From positions 1-64,000 of the forward strand of contig CAMVTS010000003.1 of the NCBI GenBank assembly GCA_947170465.1: DNA of 64,000 nucleotides, given 5' to 3'. Source of the DNA: an uncultured Clostridia bacterium (GTDB lineage Bacteria; Bacillota; Clostridia; Oscillospirales; Acutalibacteraceae). The notes under the pieces are model-generated. The model was not told where the DNA came from. It was given only the letters and a program-made list of their open reading frames with translations, and searched no databases. The first letter of the stretch is position 1, and the number at the start of each line of letters is the position of its first letter. The translations under genes were made by a program, and so were the position numbers. This document shows positions 8,534 to 16,043 of the stretch, piece by piece.

Positions 8534-8694
8534 CACTGTTGCAGTTGCACCACTCTCTGTTGCGGAACGGAAACTCCCAATTTGGCTTATACGCTGGATT
8601 TTTCCGCGCTGTTGCAGAAGTTGCAGAAAATACAGTTCACCCACTGTTAGATACAAAAAACACATTCATGCGGGCTGAGAACGCTCACGTATTT

Positions 8695-8770
8695 TCTCGG
8701 CTCTGCAGAGGCAAGCAGAGCGTCCGGCTGTCCGCTCGGTCGCAAAAAGCCGGGCAGAAGCCCGGACCCA
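8695..8770 (+). other. Candidate origin of transfer (oriT)
   Basis: Immediately upstream of the relaxosome and relaxase genes are two inverted repeats: CTCTGC/GCAGAG (8701-8720) and CCGGGC-AGAA-GCCCGG (8750-8765). Location and inverted repeats fit an oriT of a MOBP-type system. The nick site is not identifiable by eye. Confidence 0.4.
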
Positions 8771-8795
8771 CTTTTATCATAACACGGAGGTAACA

Positions 8796-9110
8796 ATTAC
8801 GACAAATAGAAAACGAAACCAAACCATATCCATCCGGTTAACACCGACAGAAAAGAAAGAGATTATCACAAAAGCGAAGCAGGCGCAGATGACCTTGACG
8901 GACTATCTGATTGAATGTTCACGCAACACGGAAATCAAGGTAACGGATTTGACGGAAGTGCTTGTAGAGCTGAAACGCATCGGCAACAACATCAACCAAA
9001 TCGCGCGGAAGGTGAATTCCAAGCGGTTCTTCTTCGGTAATTTCAATTTCGTTATCGAAGGTCAGCGCAAAATCTATGACGCGATTCTCAGCTTAACGGG
9101 AGGTGATTAA
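8796..9110 (+). CDS. Relaxosome accessory protein (MobC-like), ATT start
   Basis: The ORF track begins at an internal ATG (8889), but the reading frame is open upstream and an ideal GGAGG (8786-8790) sits 5 nt before ATT at 8796. Starting there gives a 104-residue protein beginning MTTNRKRNQTISIRLTPTEK, the ribbon-helix-helix opening expected of MobC-type proteins, followed by LTDYLIECS and LVELKRIGNNINQIARK. The truncated version would lose the DNA-binding strand. It assists the relaxase at oriT. It ends 2 nt before the relaxase gene. Confidence 0.75.
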   Translation: MTTNRKRNQTISIRLTPTEKKEIITKAKQAQMTLTDYLIECSRNTEIKVTDLTEVLVELKRIGNNINQIARKVNSKRFFFGNFNFVIEGQRKIYDAILSLTGGD

Positions 9111-9112
9111 CG

Positions 9113-10324
9113 ATGGCAACGGTCATGTATATTCCCGAACATCGGCAAAACAGATTCGCCATGCGAGCGATTATCAACTACTGTATGCAGGAATACAAAA
9201 CCTACGACAGCAAATCCAAGCGCAAATTAGTAAGCGGAGTCAACTGCGACGGAGCAAATTCCTTCCGAGAGTTTATGGCAACGAAGAAGGTTTATGGTAA
9301 AGATAACGGATTTTTCTTCTACCATTACGCGCAATCCTTCTCACCAAAAGAAAAGATTACTCCTGAACAAGCGCATGAAATCGCACTGGAATTTGCGGAA
9401 AAGGCGTGGTCAGGTCACGAGGTTCTTTTTGCCACTCACTGCGACAGAGAGCATATCCACAGCCACTTCGTCATCAATTCCGTTGGCTTTGAGTCGGGAA
9501 AGAAACTGCGGCAATCGCCGTCTACGCTCAAACATTTGAGAAAACTCAGCGACGAAATCTGTATCGCTCACGGATTTTCCGTGTTACAACCGTACCAAGG
9601 TGGCAGAAAAAGTATGTCGTCCAGAGAGTACCGCACACGGCTATGGGGTAACAGTTGGAAAGAAAAATTGGCAAAAGATATCGGCACAGCGATGTCATAT
9701 AGCGGCAGCAAGGACGAGTTCATCCGCAACATGTCCATCCTCGGCTACCACATGACGTGGACGAATGAGAGAAAATATCTCACCTTCCACTGTCCTAACG
9801 GCAAAAGCTGCCGTGACATCAAGCTCCAAGACGAGAAATATCTCAAGGAAAACATTGAGCTCGAACTCCGACAAAGAGAGTTACCTGCCGGAGCAGAACA
9901 ACCGACAGGCTGGGAAGATTCGCGCAAATTATACGAGCAACATCTCAAAGAACGCGCCCAATCCAAGACTGAAACGCAGAGGATAGCTGACAGCTATTCC
10001 AATGTCGCTAGCGAAATCAACAGCCTTGCCGGAGCGGTTTCAAAAATCGTTGACAACGATTCCAAAGCCCCGGACGAGCGCAGAAAACGTATCGAAGCTG
10101 AAGAAAACGGTTCTACTCTTGGTTCGGTTCTCGGTTTAGGTATCGGCATAATTGCCAATGCAATAAATGAAACACCTGAGCAAGAGCTTGATTACGAACA
10201 AGAAGAATACAGAACCAGAGAAGAAATCCTCCAAGAAATCTTCGGGGCGGACGATTATGACTATGATAATTATGATGACAGTGAAGGAGATGATGAGGAC
10301 GAGGAATTCTCTATGACACTCTAA
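9113..10324 (+). CDS. Relaxase/mobilization nuclease (VirD2-like, MOBP type)
   Basis: A 403-residue relaxase. The metal-binding three-histidine motif is visible as HIHSHFVIN (H114, H116, H118), preceded by the typical GHEVLFATHCDREH. A candidate catalytic Tyr lies in the N-terminal quarter. It nicks one strand at oriT and pilots the DNA into a recipient; no type IV secretion genes are in the window, so the element would need a helper for transfer. The C-terminal ~120 residues are charged and end in a strongly acidic run (DYDYDNYDDSEGDDEDEEF). It is coupled to the MobC-like gene. Confidence 0.88.
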   Translation: MATVMYIPEHRQNRFAMRAIINYCMQEYKTYDSKSKRKLVSGVNCDGANSFREFMATKKVYGKDNGFFFYHYAQSFSPKEKITPEQAHEIALEFAEKAWSGHEVLFATHCDREHIHSHFVINSVGFESGKKLRQSPSTLKHLRKLSDEICIAHGFSVLQPYQGGRKSMSSREYRTRLWGNSWKEKLAKDIGTAMSYSGSKDEFIRNMSILGYHMTWTNERKYLTFHCPNGKSCRDIKLQDEKYLKENIELELRQRELPAGAEQPTGWEDSRKLYEQHLKERAQSKTETQRIADSYSNVASEINSLAGAVSKIVDNDSKAPDERRKRIEAEENGSTLGSVLGLGIGIIANAINETPEQELDYEQEEYRTREEILQEIFGADDYDYDNYDDSEGDDEDEEFSMTL

Positions 10325-10356
10325 ACTATATAAAAACGAAAGGATTGATGTCAAAT

Positions 10357-10476
10357 ATGAACCGGTTTTGTTTCAAAACCAACTACCACATTATCAGATT
10401 AATAAAAACAATTCGCCGCATTTACTACGGCGAGGAAAGGACTCTATGGACAAAGAATTCAGCACGATTACTCTAA
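10357..10476 (+). CDS. Possible 39-residue ORF overlapping the TnpW-like gene
   Basis: An ATG at 10357 (or 10348) opens a basic 39-42 residue frame (MNRFCFKTNYHIIRLIKTIR...) that ends 31 nt inside the next gene. AGGA at 10341-10344 could serve it. It may be a leader ORF coupled to the next gene, or chance. Confidence 0.2.
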   Translation: MNRFCFKTNYHIIRLIKTIRRIYYGEERTLWTKNSARLL

Positions 10477-10625
10477 ATAACAACACCGATTTTTACAGAA
10501 GGAATCTCTTTAGCACCACTACCATGACGGTTAACGGCGCAACTTACGAGATTGTTTCTGTAAACCCTACCGCTGACGCACCAACCGTCAGTGACACTAT
10601 CAAATATTTAATCACTGGAAAGTAA
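10446..10625 (+). CDS. TnpW-like small transposon-encoded protein
   Basis: This 59-residue protein starts at 10446 (MDKEFSTITL) behind GAGGAAAGG. It ends with the pattern ...TVNGATYEIVSVNP...SDTIKYLITGK, resembling the TnpW family (xTYxVxxxF...SDKIKRLI), which sits directly before serine recombinase genes in Clostridial elements. Function is unknown even in characterised elements. A small CGCCG/CGGCG hairpin precedes the ribosome site. Assignment rests on size, position and the C-terminal pattern. Confidence 0.6.
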   Translation: MDKEFSTITLNNNTDFYRRNLFSTTTMTVNGATYEIVSVNPTADAPTVSDTIKYLITGK

Positions 10626-10649
10626 AAAAATACAGCTAAATCTCTGGAC

Positions 10650-10699
10650 ATTCAAGCCGAGTTAGGGTATCCTGTTGCTGTATCCTATTCGGTTTGAAT
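10650..10699 (+). promoter_or_regulatory. Long leader hairpin before the recombinase gene
   Basis: ATTCAAGCCGAGTTAGG pairs with the downstream CCTATTCGGTTTGAAT with few mismatches around a TATCCTGTTGCTGTA loop. It sits 35 nt before the TTG start, so it may limit recombinase expression or bind the recombinase. Confidence 0.5.
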
Positions 10700-10734
10700 T
10701 TCAGAGTGGCTGCATTCGGAAAGGAAGGTTCAAA

Positions 10735-12345
10735 TTGTTAACAACAAATTCAAACCAATTGATTACCGCTCTCTACTGCCGACTCTCACAAGAGGACGAG
10801 CGCGAGGGCGAATCCAACAGTATTTCCAATCAAAAAATCATTACCAAAAAGTTTGCTGATGACCATAATCTTCACAACTGTCAGTACTATGTTGACGACG
10901 GCTACTCCGGCGCAAACTTCAACCGTCCCGGCTATAAACAGATGATGGATGACGTTTACACGGGCAAGGTCGGAACGGTTATCGTCAAAGACCAGTCCCG
11001 TCTTGGCAGAGAATACCTCCAGACAGGTATGTTGATGGAGATTACTTTTCCACAGTATGACGTGCGCTTTATCGCAATCAACGACGGCGTTGACAGCCTT
11101 TATGGTGAGAGCGACTTCTCAGGTATAAAGAATTATTTCAATGACTTCTACGCCAGAGACACCAGCAAAAAGATAAGGGCAGTCCTTCGTTCAAAAGGTG
11201 AACGCGGCGAAAGAATCAGCACGACGGTACCTTACGGATATATGCGAAGCCCCGATAACCCAAAGGAATGGATTCCCGACCCCGAAACCGCGCCGATTGT
11301 GAAAGAAATCTTCGAGTTGTATGCAAGTGGAATCGGAATCAGAAAAATCTGTAATCAGCTTGCGGAGCGAGAAGTAATCTGTCCGAGCGTATATGCTTTC
11401 AAGAAAACAGGCAATAGAAGTGGACAACCGAACTTAAATAATCCATATATGTGGTCACAAAACAGTGTTAGGAGAATATTGTCTAACCAATTCTATATTG
11501 GAGATACGGTCAACTTCAAAACGTATTCCAAGTCGAACAAGCTTAAAAAGCGTATAAACAACTCATCCGAGAATATCATGGTGTTCGAGAATACTCACGA
11601 AGCGATTGTTGACAGAAAGACCTTTGATATTGTTCAAAAACACTTTAAGGGAAGAAAACGCCCTGACATTCAGGGAGAGCTGGATAAATACGCTGGTTAT
11701 CTCTACTGTGGGGACTGTGGAAAACGGATGTATCTTCATCGTTCAAAAACAATGCCGACTGAAAAAAACTACTTTCAATGCGGCGGTTATCAGCGAGGAA
11801 AATCAAGGTGTACCGTACACAACATCAAGGAACAGGTGCTTGATACAATCGTCCTCACGCAGTTGAAATCCATGATAGCGTTGGCGAACAACCATAGTGA
11901 TGAGTTTTACGCTATGGCAACCGAAAAAGGCAAAGTTGAAGCCAAGAAATACTATACTTCGGCAGAAAAAGAAAAATCACATTTAACCACTCGGCTACAT
12001 GAGCTTGACAACATTATACGTTGTCTCTATGAGGACAGAGTAGTTGGACGTATCACACCCGAACGCTATGATTTCCTCGCGTCAGGGTACGAGGAAGAAC
12101 AGGCGCAGATTCGCACTAAGCTGAACGAACTCAACGGGAAAATCAATGAGATCGATTTGCAGGAGAAATACGTTAAGGATTTCATCGCAAAAGCGAAAGA
12201 GTATATTAACATTGAAAAGCTCACTCCCGAAATTCTCCGTGCCTTCATCAAGCGGATTGATGTCTACGAAAAAGAAGTCAGATACTCGCGCACCTGTGGC
12301 AACACCATCGTCATCCAGTACACGTTTCAATTAGACAAAAACTAA
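10735..12345 (+). CDS. Large serine recombinase (TnpX-like)
   Basis: From the TTG at 10735 (AAGGAAGG ribosome site) the protein is 536 residues. It has an N-terminal resolvase domain with catalytic Ser in ALYCRLSQEDE (S17) and arginines in KDQSRLGRE, a recombinase domain (GYMRSP...GIRKICNQL), a zinc ribbon (CGDCGKRMYLH...CGGYQRGKSRC), a coiled-coil segment and a DUF4368-like C-terminus. Such enzymes excise and insert Clostridial elements by cutting at short att sites. The ORF-track start at 10675 lies in the leader hairpin and is rejected. It is the last gene before the right end of the island. Confidence 0.9.
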   Translation: MLTTNSNQLITALYCRLSQEDEREGESNSISNQKIITKKFADDHNLHNCQYYVDDGYSGANFNRPGYKQMMDDVYTGKVGTVIVKDQSRLGREYLQTGMLMEITFPQYDVRFIAINDGVDSLYGESDFSGIKNYFNDFYARDTSKKIRAVLRSKGERGERISTTVPYGYMRSPDNPKEWIPDPETAPIVKEIFELYASGIGIRKICNQLAEREVICPSVYAFKKTGNRSGQPNLNNPYMWSQNSVRRILSNQFYIGDTVNFKTYSKSNKLKKRINNSSENIMVFENTHEAIVDRKTFDIVQKHFKGRKRPDIQGELDKYAGYLYCGDCGKRMYLHRSKTMPTEKNYFQCGGYQRGKSRCTVHNIKEQVLDTIVLTQLKSMIALANNHSDEFYAMATEKGKVEAKKYYTSAEKEKSHLTTRLHELDNIIRCLYEDRVVGRITPERYDFLASGYEEEQAQIRTKLNELNGKINEIDLQEKYVKDFIAKAKEYINIEKLTPEILRAFIKRIDVYEKEVRYSRTCGNTIVIQYTFQLDKN

Positions 12346-12352
12346 ACAAAAA

Positions 12353-12382
12353 ACCCTGAAGGTAACTTCAAACCTTCAGGGT
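12353..12382 (-). terminator. Terminator hairpin at the htpG-recombinase junction
   Basis: ACCCTGAAGG pairs with CCTTCAGGGT. On the minus strand it is followed by TTTTTTGTTT, so it can end htpG transcription running into the element. The plus-strand recombinase transcript would instead stop at the hairpin 12389-12433 followed by TTTTTT. Confidence 0.7.
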
Positions 12383-12397
12383 ATTACTGCCACCTAA

Positions 12398-12439
12398 TTT
12401 TCCGTTAAAAATATCACGGAAATCAGGTGTGGCTTTTTT
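12398..12439 (-). repeat. Right terminal inverted repeat of the island
   Basis: Reverse-complement partner of the repeat at 37-78 (32 of 42 identical with no gap). It also pairs internally as an imperfect stem (GCCACCTAATTTTCCGT with ACGGAAATCAGGTGTGGC) followed by TTTTTT, so it doubles as a plus-strand terminator. Confidence 0.55.
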
Positions 12440-12446
12440 GTCTGGA

Positions 12447-14327
12447 TTACATCAGCGAGCAGACCAAATCGGTGTACTCGGACGGATTTTCAAGCGGCAA
12501 GCCCGCAATCAGAAGCGCCTGGCAATAGAGCACCTCGGCGTACTTTTTCGCCTTGTCGATATCGGTCTGAACCAGAGACTCCATGGTCTTGACGGCGCTG
12601 TGGTTCATGTTCAGCTCGAGCACGCGCTGTGCCTTCATGCCGCTGTCGGGCTGGACGGCGTTGAAGTACTTTTCCATCTCAAAGGAAATGCCGCCCTTTG
12701 CGGTCAGGCAGACCGGATGGGAAACCAGCTTCTTAGAGGCAGTGACCTCCGCCACCTTGTCGCCGAGGGTTTCCTTGACGAAAGTGAGCAGCGCGGTGCT
12801 TTCCTTCTCGTCGGCAGGCGCCTCGTCGGAATCAATGCCGAGGTCGTCGTTCATGGCGGAGCAGAAATTCTTCTCCTTGTAGCTCATGAGCGTCTGGATG
12901 GTGAACTCGTCTACGTCCTCGGTGCAGTAGAGAATTTCATAGCCCTTGGAGCGGAGCAGCTCGGTCTGGGGCAGCGCGTCAATCGCGGCGGCATTTTCGC
13001 CGGTAGCGAAGTAGATGAACTTCTGTTCCTCCTTCATGCGGTCAACATACTCGGCAAGGGTGACGGGCTTTTTCTCAGTGGAGGAGTAGAACATCAGCAG
13101 GTCAACCAGCTCGTCCTTGTGCATACCGTAGTCGGCAACGCAGCCGTATTTGAGCTGTCTGCCAAACGCCTTGAAGAACGTCTCGTAGTCCTCGCGCTTG
13201 TTTTTGAGCATGGAGGTCAGCTCGTTCTTGACCTTCTTTTCGAGGTTCTTGGCAATGGTGAGCAGGTGACGGTCATGCTGGAGCATTTCTCTGGAAATGT
13301 TCAGGGAAAGGTCGGCGGTGTCGACAATACCCTTGACAAAGCGGAAATGCTCGGGAACCAGCTCCTCGCAGTTGTCGGTAATCAGCACGCCGCTGGAATA
13401 GAGCTGCAAGCCCTTCTTGTATTCCTTGGTGTAGTAGTCGTAGGGCGTGGAGGTCGGAATGTAGAGCAGCGCCTTGTAGGTGACAACGCCCTCGACGGAG
13501 GTGACAATCGTGCGCAGAGGCTTCTCCATAGCGAAGAATTTCTCCTGATAGAACTTGTCGTACTCGTCCTGCGTGACGTCCTTCTTCGGTCTCTGCCAGA
13601 TGGGCACCATGCTGTTGAGGGTCTCGCGCTCGGTGTAGTCCTCATATTCGGGGTGCTCGCTATCCTTGGTCTCCTCCTTGACGCGGCTCTTGGTCATGTC
13701 CATGACAATCGGATAGCGGATGTAGTCGGAATAGCGCTTGACAAGTCCCTGCAGACGGTACTGCTCAAGGAACTCGTCGTAATTTTCCTCGTCGGTGTTG
13801 TCCTTGATTTCGAGAATAATCTTGGTGCCGAGACCGTCCTTTTCGGTCTCGGTGATGGTGTATCCGTCTGCGCCGGAGGATTCCCAGCAATAGGCGGTAT
13901 CGCAGCCGTATTTCTTGGTGATGACGGTGATTTTCTTCGCCACCATGAACGCGGAATAGAAGCCCACGCCGAACTGACCGATAATGTCGATATCGTCGGG
14001 CTTTTCCTCCATCTCCTGCTTGAACTTGTAGGAGCCGGAGGAGGCGATGGTGCCGAGGTTGTTTTCGAGGTCGTCCCTGTCCATGCCGATACCGTTGTCC
14101 TCAATGGTGAGAATACGGCTGTCCTTGTCGGCGTGAAGCTCAATTTTGAAATCGCTTCTCGTCATGCCGAGCTTGTCGTCGGTCAGGGCGATAAAGCAGA
14201 GCTTGTCAATCGCGTCGCTGGCATTGGAAATCAGCTCGCGCAGGAAGATTTCCTTGTGGGTGTAGATAGAGTTAATCATCAAATCCAGCAGGCGCTTGGA
14301 TTCGGACTTGAACTGTTTTTTAGCCAT
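12447..14327 (-). CDS. htpG: Molecular chaperone HtpG (Hsp90)
   Basis: A full-length 626-residue bacterial Hsp90. The N-terminal GHKL ATPase motifs are visible: ELISNASDAIDKL (Asn/Asp nucleotide contacts), DNGIGMDRDDL and GQFGVGFYSAFMV. Middle-domain NISREMLQ follows and a dimerisation domain ends the protein. It is an ATP-driven cytosolic chaperone. An AAAGGAAG site precedes the ATG. It is GC-rich, like the rest of the core genome, and the mobile island ends 7 bases after its stop codon, so its natural terminator may have been displaced. Confidence 0.97.
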   Translation of the reverse strand: MAKKQFKSESKRLLDLMINSIYTHKEIFLRELISNASDAIDKLCFIALTDDKLGMTRSDFKIELHADKDSRILTIEDNGIGMDRDDLENNLGTIASSGSYKFKQEMEEKPDDIDIIGQFGVGFYSAFMVAKKITVITKKYGCDTAYCWESSGADGYTITETEKDGLGTKIILEIKDNTDEENYDEFLEQYRLQGLVKRYSDYIRYPIVMDMTKSRVKEETKDSEHPEYEDYTERETLNSMVPIWQRPKKDVTQDEYDKFYQEKFFAMEKPLRTIVTSVEGVVTYKALLYIPTSTPYDYYTKEYKKGLQLYSSGVLITDNCEELVPEHFRFVKGIVDTADLSLNISREMLQHDRHLLTIAKNLEKKVKNELTSMLKNKREDYETFFKAFGRQLKYGCVADYGMHKDELVDLLMFYSSTEKKPVTLAEYVDRMKEEQKFIYFATGENAAAIDALPQTELLRSKGYEILYCTEDVDEFTIQTLMSYKEKNFCSAMNDDLGIDSDEAPADEKESTALLTFVKETLGDKVAEVTASKKLVSHPVCLTAKGGISFEMEKYFNAVQPDSGMKAQRVLELNMNHSAVKTMESLVQTDIDKAKKYAEVLYCQALLIAGLPLENPSEYTDLVCSLM

Positions 14328-14385
14328 GTTATTACTTCCTTTGTTTATTATTCAACTATATATTGTAGTCCTTTTGACGGTTTTG

Positions 14386-15318
14386 TCAAGTTGCAGATTC
14401 TCCGATTTGTCTGAATATCGCCTTCGCCTGTTCACCGTCGCGCAGAATCGCGCCGCGCAAAGCATTGAGATTGTCAAATTTCTGTTCCGGACGGAGAAAT
14501 TTCAGCAGGCGCACGTCGGCTGTCTGACCGTAGATTTCGCCGCCGTGATAATCGGGCATCCAGGTTTCCCATAAGGGGACGGTGCCGCCGACGGTGGGCT
14601 TGATGCCGACGTTCGTCACGCCGCCGAAGCGCTCACCGCTTTCGAGGGTGACAAGCGAGGCGTATACGCCGAATTTCGGCAAAACCAAATCCTTTTCAAG
14701 CGGCATGTTGATGGTCGGGGTGCCAAGCTCTCTGCCGAGCCGTCTGCCGTGGGTAATCTCGGCAGAAAAGCCGAACCGCGCGCCCAAAAGCTGATTGGCG
14801 CGCTCGACCTCGCCGCCGGCAATCAGCCCGCGGATAAAGGTGGAGCAGACGACCTCGCCGTCGTTTGTCTCCGGCGGCACGACCGTCAGCACAATGCCCG
14901 ATTCGCCGCAAAGGCGCTGCAGCAGCGCGGAATCGCCCTCGGCGCTCTTGCCGAAATGGTAGTTGAAGCCGCAGAACAGCGCCTTGGCGCGGAGCTGTTT
15001 CACCAGAATATCGTGAAAGAACGCCTCCGGCGACAGGTGCATGATGGCGCGGAAATCCGCGAAGATGACCTGCTCCATGCCGATTGCTTCCAGCACCTTC
15101 ACCTTGTCGCGGCGCGTCATGAGGTAGAAAAATTCGCCGCCGTTCATCACGGCGCGCGGACTCTCGGAGAAGGTCAGGCAGACCGGTGTGAGTCCCTGCG
15201 CTTTTTGGGCAGCGCAAAGCGAGAGCACCCTGCGGTGCCCCCTGTGAACGCCATCAAAAAAGCCGAGCGCCACGGCGGTATTCTGTTGCTGCGGTGATAG
15301 AACGTTTGAAGTGAGCAT
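14386..15318 (-). CDS. ribF: Bifunctional riboflavin kinase/FAD synthetase
   Basis: At 310 residues this is typical RibF. The N-terminal FMN adenylyltransferase has the nucleotidyltransferase signature GFFDGVHRGH (about 19-28) and the C-terminal flavokinase has GRELGTPTINMPL and GVTNVGIKPTVGG. It converts riboflavin to FMN and then FAD. No good ribosome site precedes the ATG at 15318, and the upstream spacer is filled with short inverted repeats. Gene order htpG-ribF is on one strand with a 58-bp gap. Confidence 0.95.
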   Translation of the reverse strand: MLTSNVLSPQQQNTAVALGFFDGVHRGHRRVLSLCAAQKAQGLTPVCLTFSESPRAVMNGGEFFYLMTRRDKVKVLEAIGMEQVIFADFRAIMHLSPEAFFHDILVKQLRAKALFCGFNYHFGKSAEGDSALLQRLCGESGIVLTVVPPETNDGEVVCSTFIRGLIAGGEVERANQLLGARFGFSAEITHGRRLGRELGTPTINMPLEKDLVLPKFGVYASLVTLESGERFGGVTNVGIKPTVGGTVPLWETWMPDYHGGEIYGQTADVRLLKFLRPEQKFDNLNALRGAILRDGEQAKAIFRQIGESAT

Positions 15319-15334
15319 AGTATGTAGTGAAATA

Positions 15335-15470
15335 GTGGTAAGTGGCTAGTGGTAAGTGATAAGTGGTTTCGAGGAAAAGGATAACTGATAGCCATACGTT
15401 TACTTAGAGAATGACGCGCAGAAACTATTCTCTTTTTTCACTTGTCACTTACCACTTATCACTTGCCACT
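15335..15470. repeat. Inverted clusters of AGTGGTAAGTGATAAGTGG-type repeats
   Basis: The ribF-NUDIX spacer holds tandem copies of GTGGTAAGTG / AAGTGATAAGTGG near 15340-15365 and their reverse complements (CTTACCACTTATCACTTG) near 15438-15465. A related pair flanks a hairpin at 38150-38215. This looks like an extragenic repeat family. Confidence 0.6.
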
Positions 15471-15473
15471 CCC

Positions 15474-16022
15474 TTATATCTTCCCGCTGTCGAGCAGGAG
15501 CTTGGTTTTGAGGACGGCTATCTGGGTTTTGGCGTCGGGGAGCTGGTTGTTGAGCACCATCTCCACCGCCTTGTTGAGCGGAATCTTCTCCACCGTGAGG
15601 AACTCGTCCTCGTCGGGACAGCTGTCGCCGACCGCCTGAATCCGGCAGGCGTAGAGGTGGATAATTTCGTCCGTGTAGCCCGGAGAAGGATAGACCTGTC
15701 CGAGCGATATGTAGGAATAGCCGACGGCGCCGGTTTCCTCCATCAGCTCGCGCTTGCCGTTTTCAAGCGGCGTGGAGCCTTTTTCCAGCTTGCCGGCAGG
15801 CAGCTCGAGCACGATTTCCTTGTAGGGATAGCGGAACTGCCGCACAAAGCAGAGGTTGTCGTCCTTGTCGAGCGCGGCAATACACACGCCGCCGGGGTGC
15901 CGGACAATCTCGCGCAGGGCGTGACCGCCGTCCGGCAGCGCCACCTCGTCGTGGAACATGCGAAGCACCTTGCCGTCGAAGATTTCTTTGCTGTTTAATG
16001 TCGTTTCTGTCAAATTCATCAT
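15474..16022 (-). CDS. NUDIX hydrolase, ADP-ribose pyrophosphatase type
   Basis: 182 residues from the MMNLTETTL start (GGTG ribosome site; the ORF-track start lies inside the divergent gene). The Nudix box is GKLEKGSTPLENGKRELMEE followed by TG: the metal-binding REL-EE core is intact, but the usual first Glu is Ser. The upstream LPAG and the pattern of the flanking strands fit ADP-sugar pyrophosphatases that clear ADP-ribose. It is divergent from the M14 peptidase gene, with only 21 bp between the start codons. Confidence 0.88.
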   Translation of the reverse strand: MMNLTETTLNSKEIFDGKVLRMFHDEVALPDGGHALREIVRHPGGVCIAALDKDDNLCFVRQFRYPYKEIVLELPAGKLEKGSTPLENGKRELMEETGAVGYSYISLGQVYPSPGYTDEIIHLYACRIQAVGDSCPDEDEFLTVEKIPLNKAVEMVLNNQLPDAKTQIAVLKTKLLLDSGKI

Positions 16023-16043
16023 GTCACCAACAGGAGTGTAGAT

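Larger units (their letters stand above)
36..12442. mobile_element. Putative 12.4-kb mobilizable element with serine recombinase
   Basis: The segment is AT-richer than the core genes to its right. It carries a relaxase, relaxosome protein, DUF927 ATPase, TnpW-like protein and large serine recombinase at the right end, plus cargo at the left. Imperfect inverted repeats were found by eye at both ends: AAAAAAGCCACACC, 17 nt, then TTAACGGAAAA at 37-78, and the reverse complement with identical spacing at 12398-12439 (32 of 42 positions identical, including a central CGTGA). The right end lies 7 bases from the htpG stop codon. Recombinases of the TnpX type join at GA dinucleotides; GA (34-35) and TC/GA (12441-12446) occur near both ends, but the exact crossover cannot be fixed. 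The alternative is that the mobile unit is only about 6.2-12.4 kb and the left repeat is merely a similar terminator. Confidence 0.5.

Noticed and set aside
8487-8793. Overlapping small ORFs in the DUF927-mob gap
   Set aside because: Low-complexity, no ribosome sites, and the region is better explained as repeats and oriT.
12429-14414. 661-residue plus-strand ORF over htpG
   Set aside because: It is a shadow of htpG caused by GC-rich codon use; the minus-strand Hsp90 protein is complete and unmistakable. The same applies to the long antisense ORFs at 18179-19396, 19992-21575, 23077-24387, 33680-34765, 34973-36082, 47115-48239 and 56474-57688.
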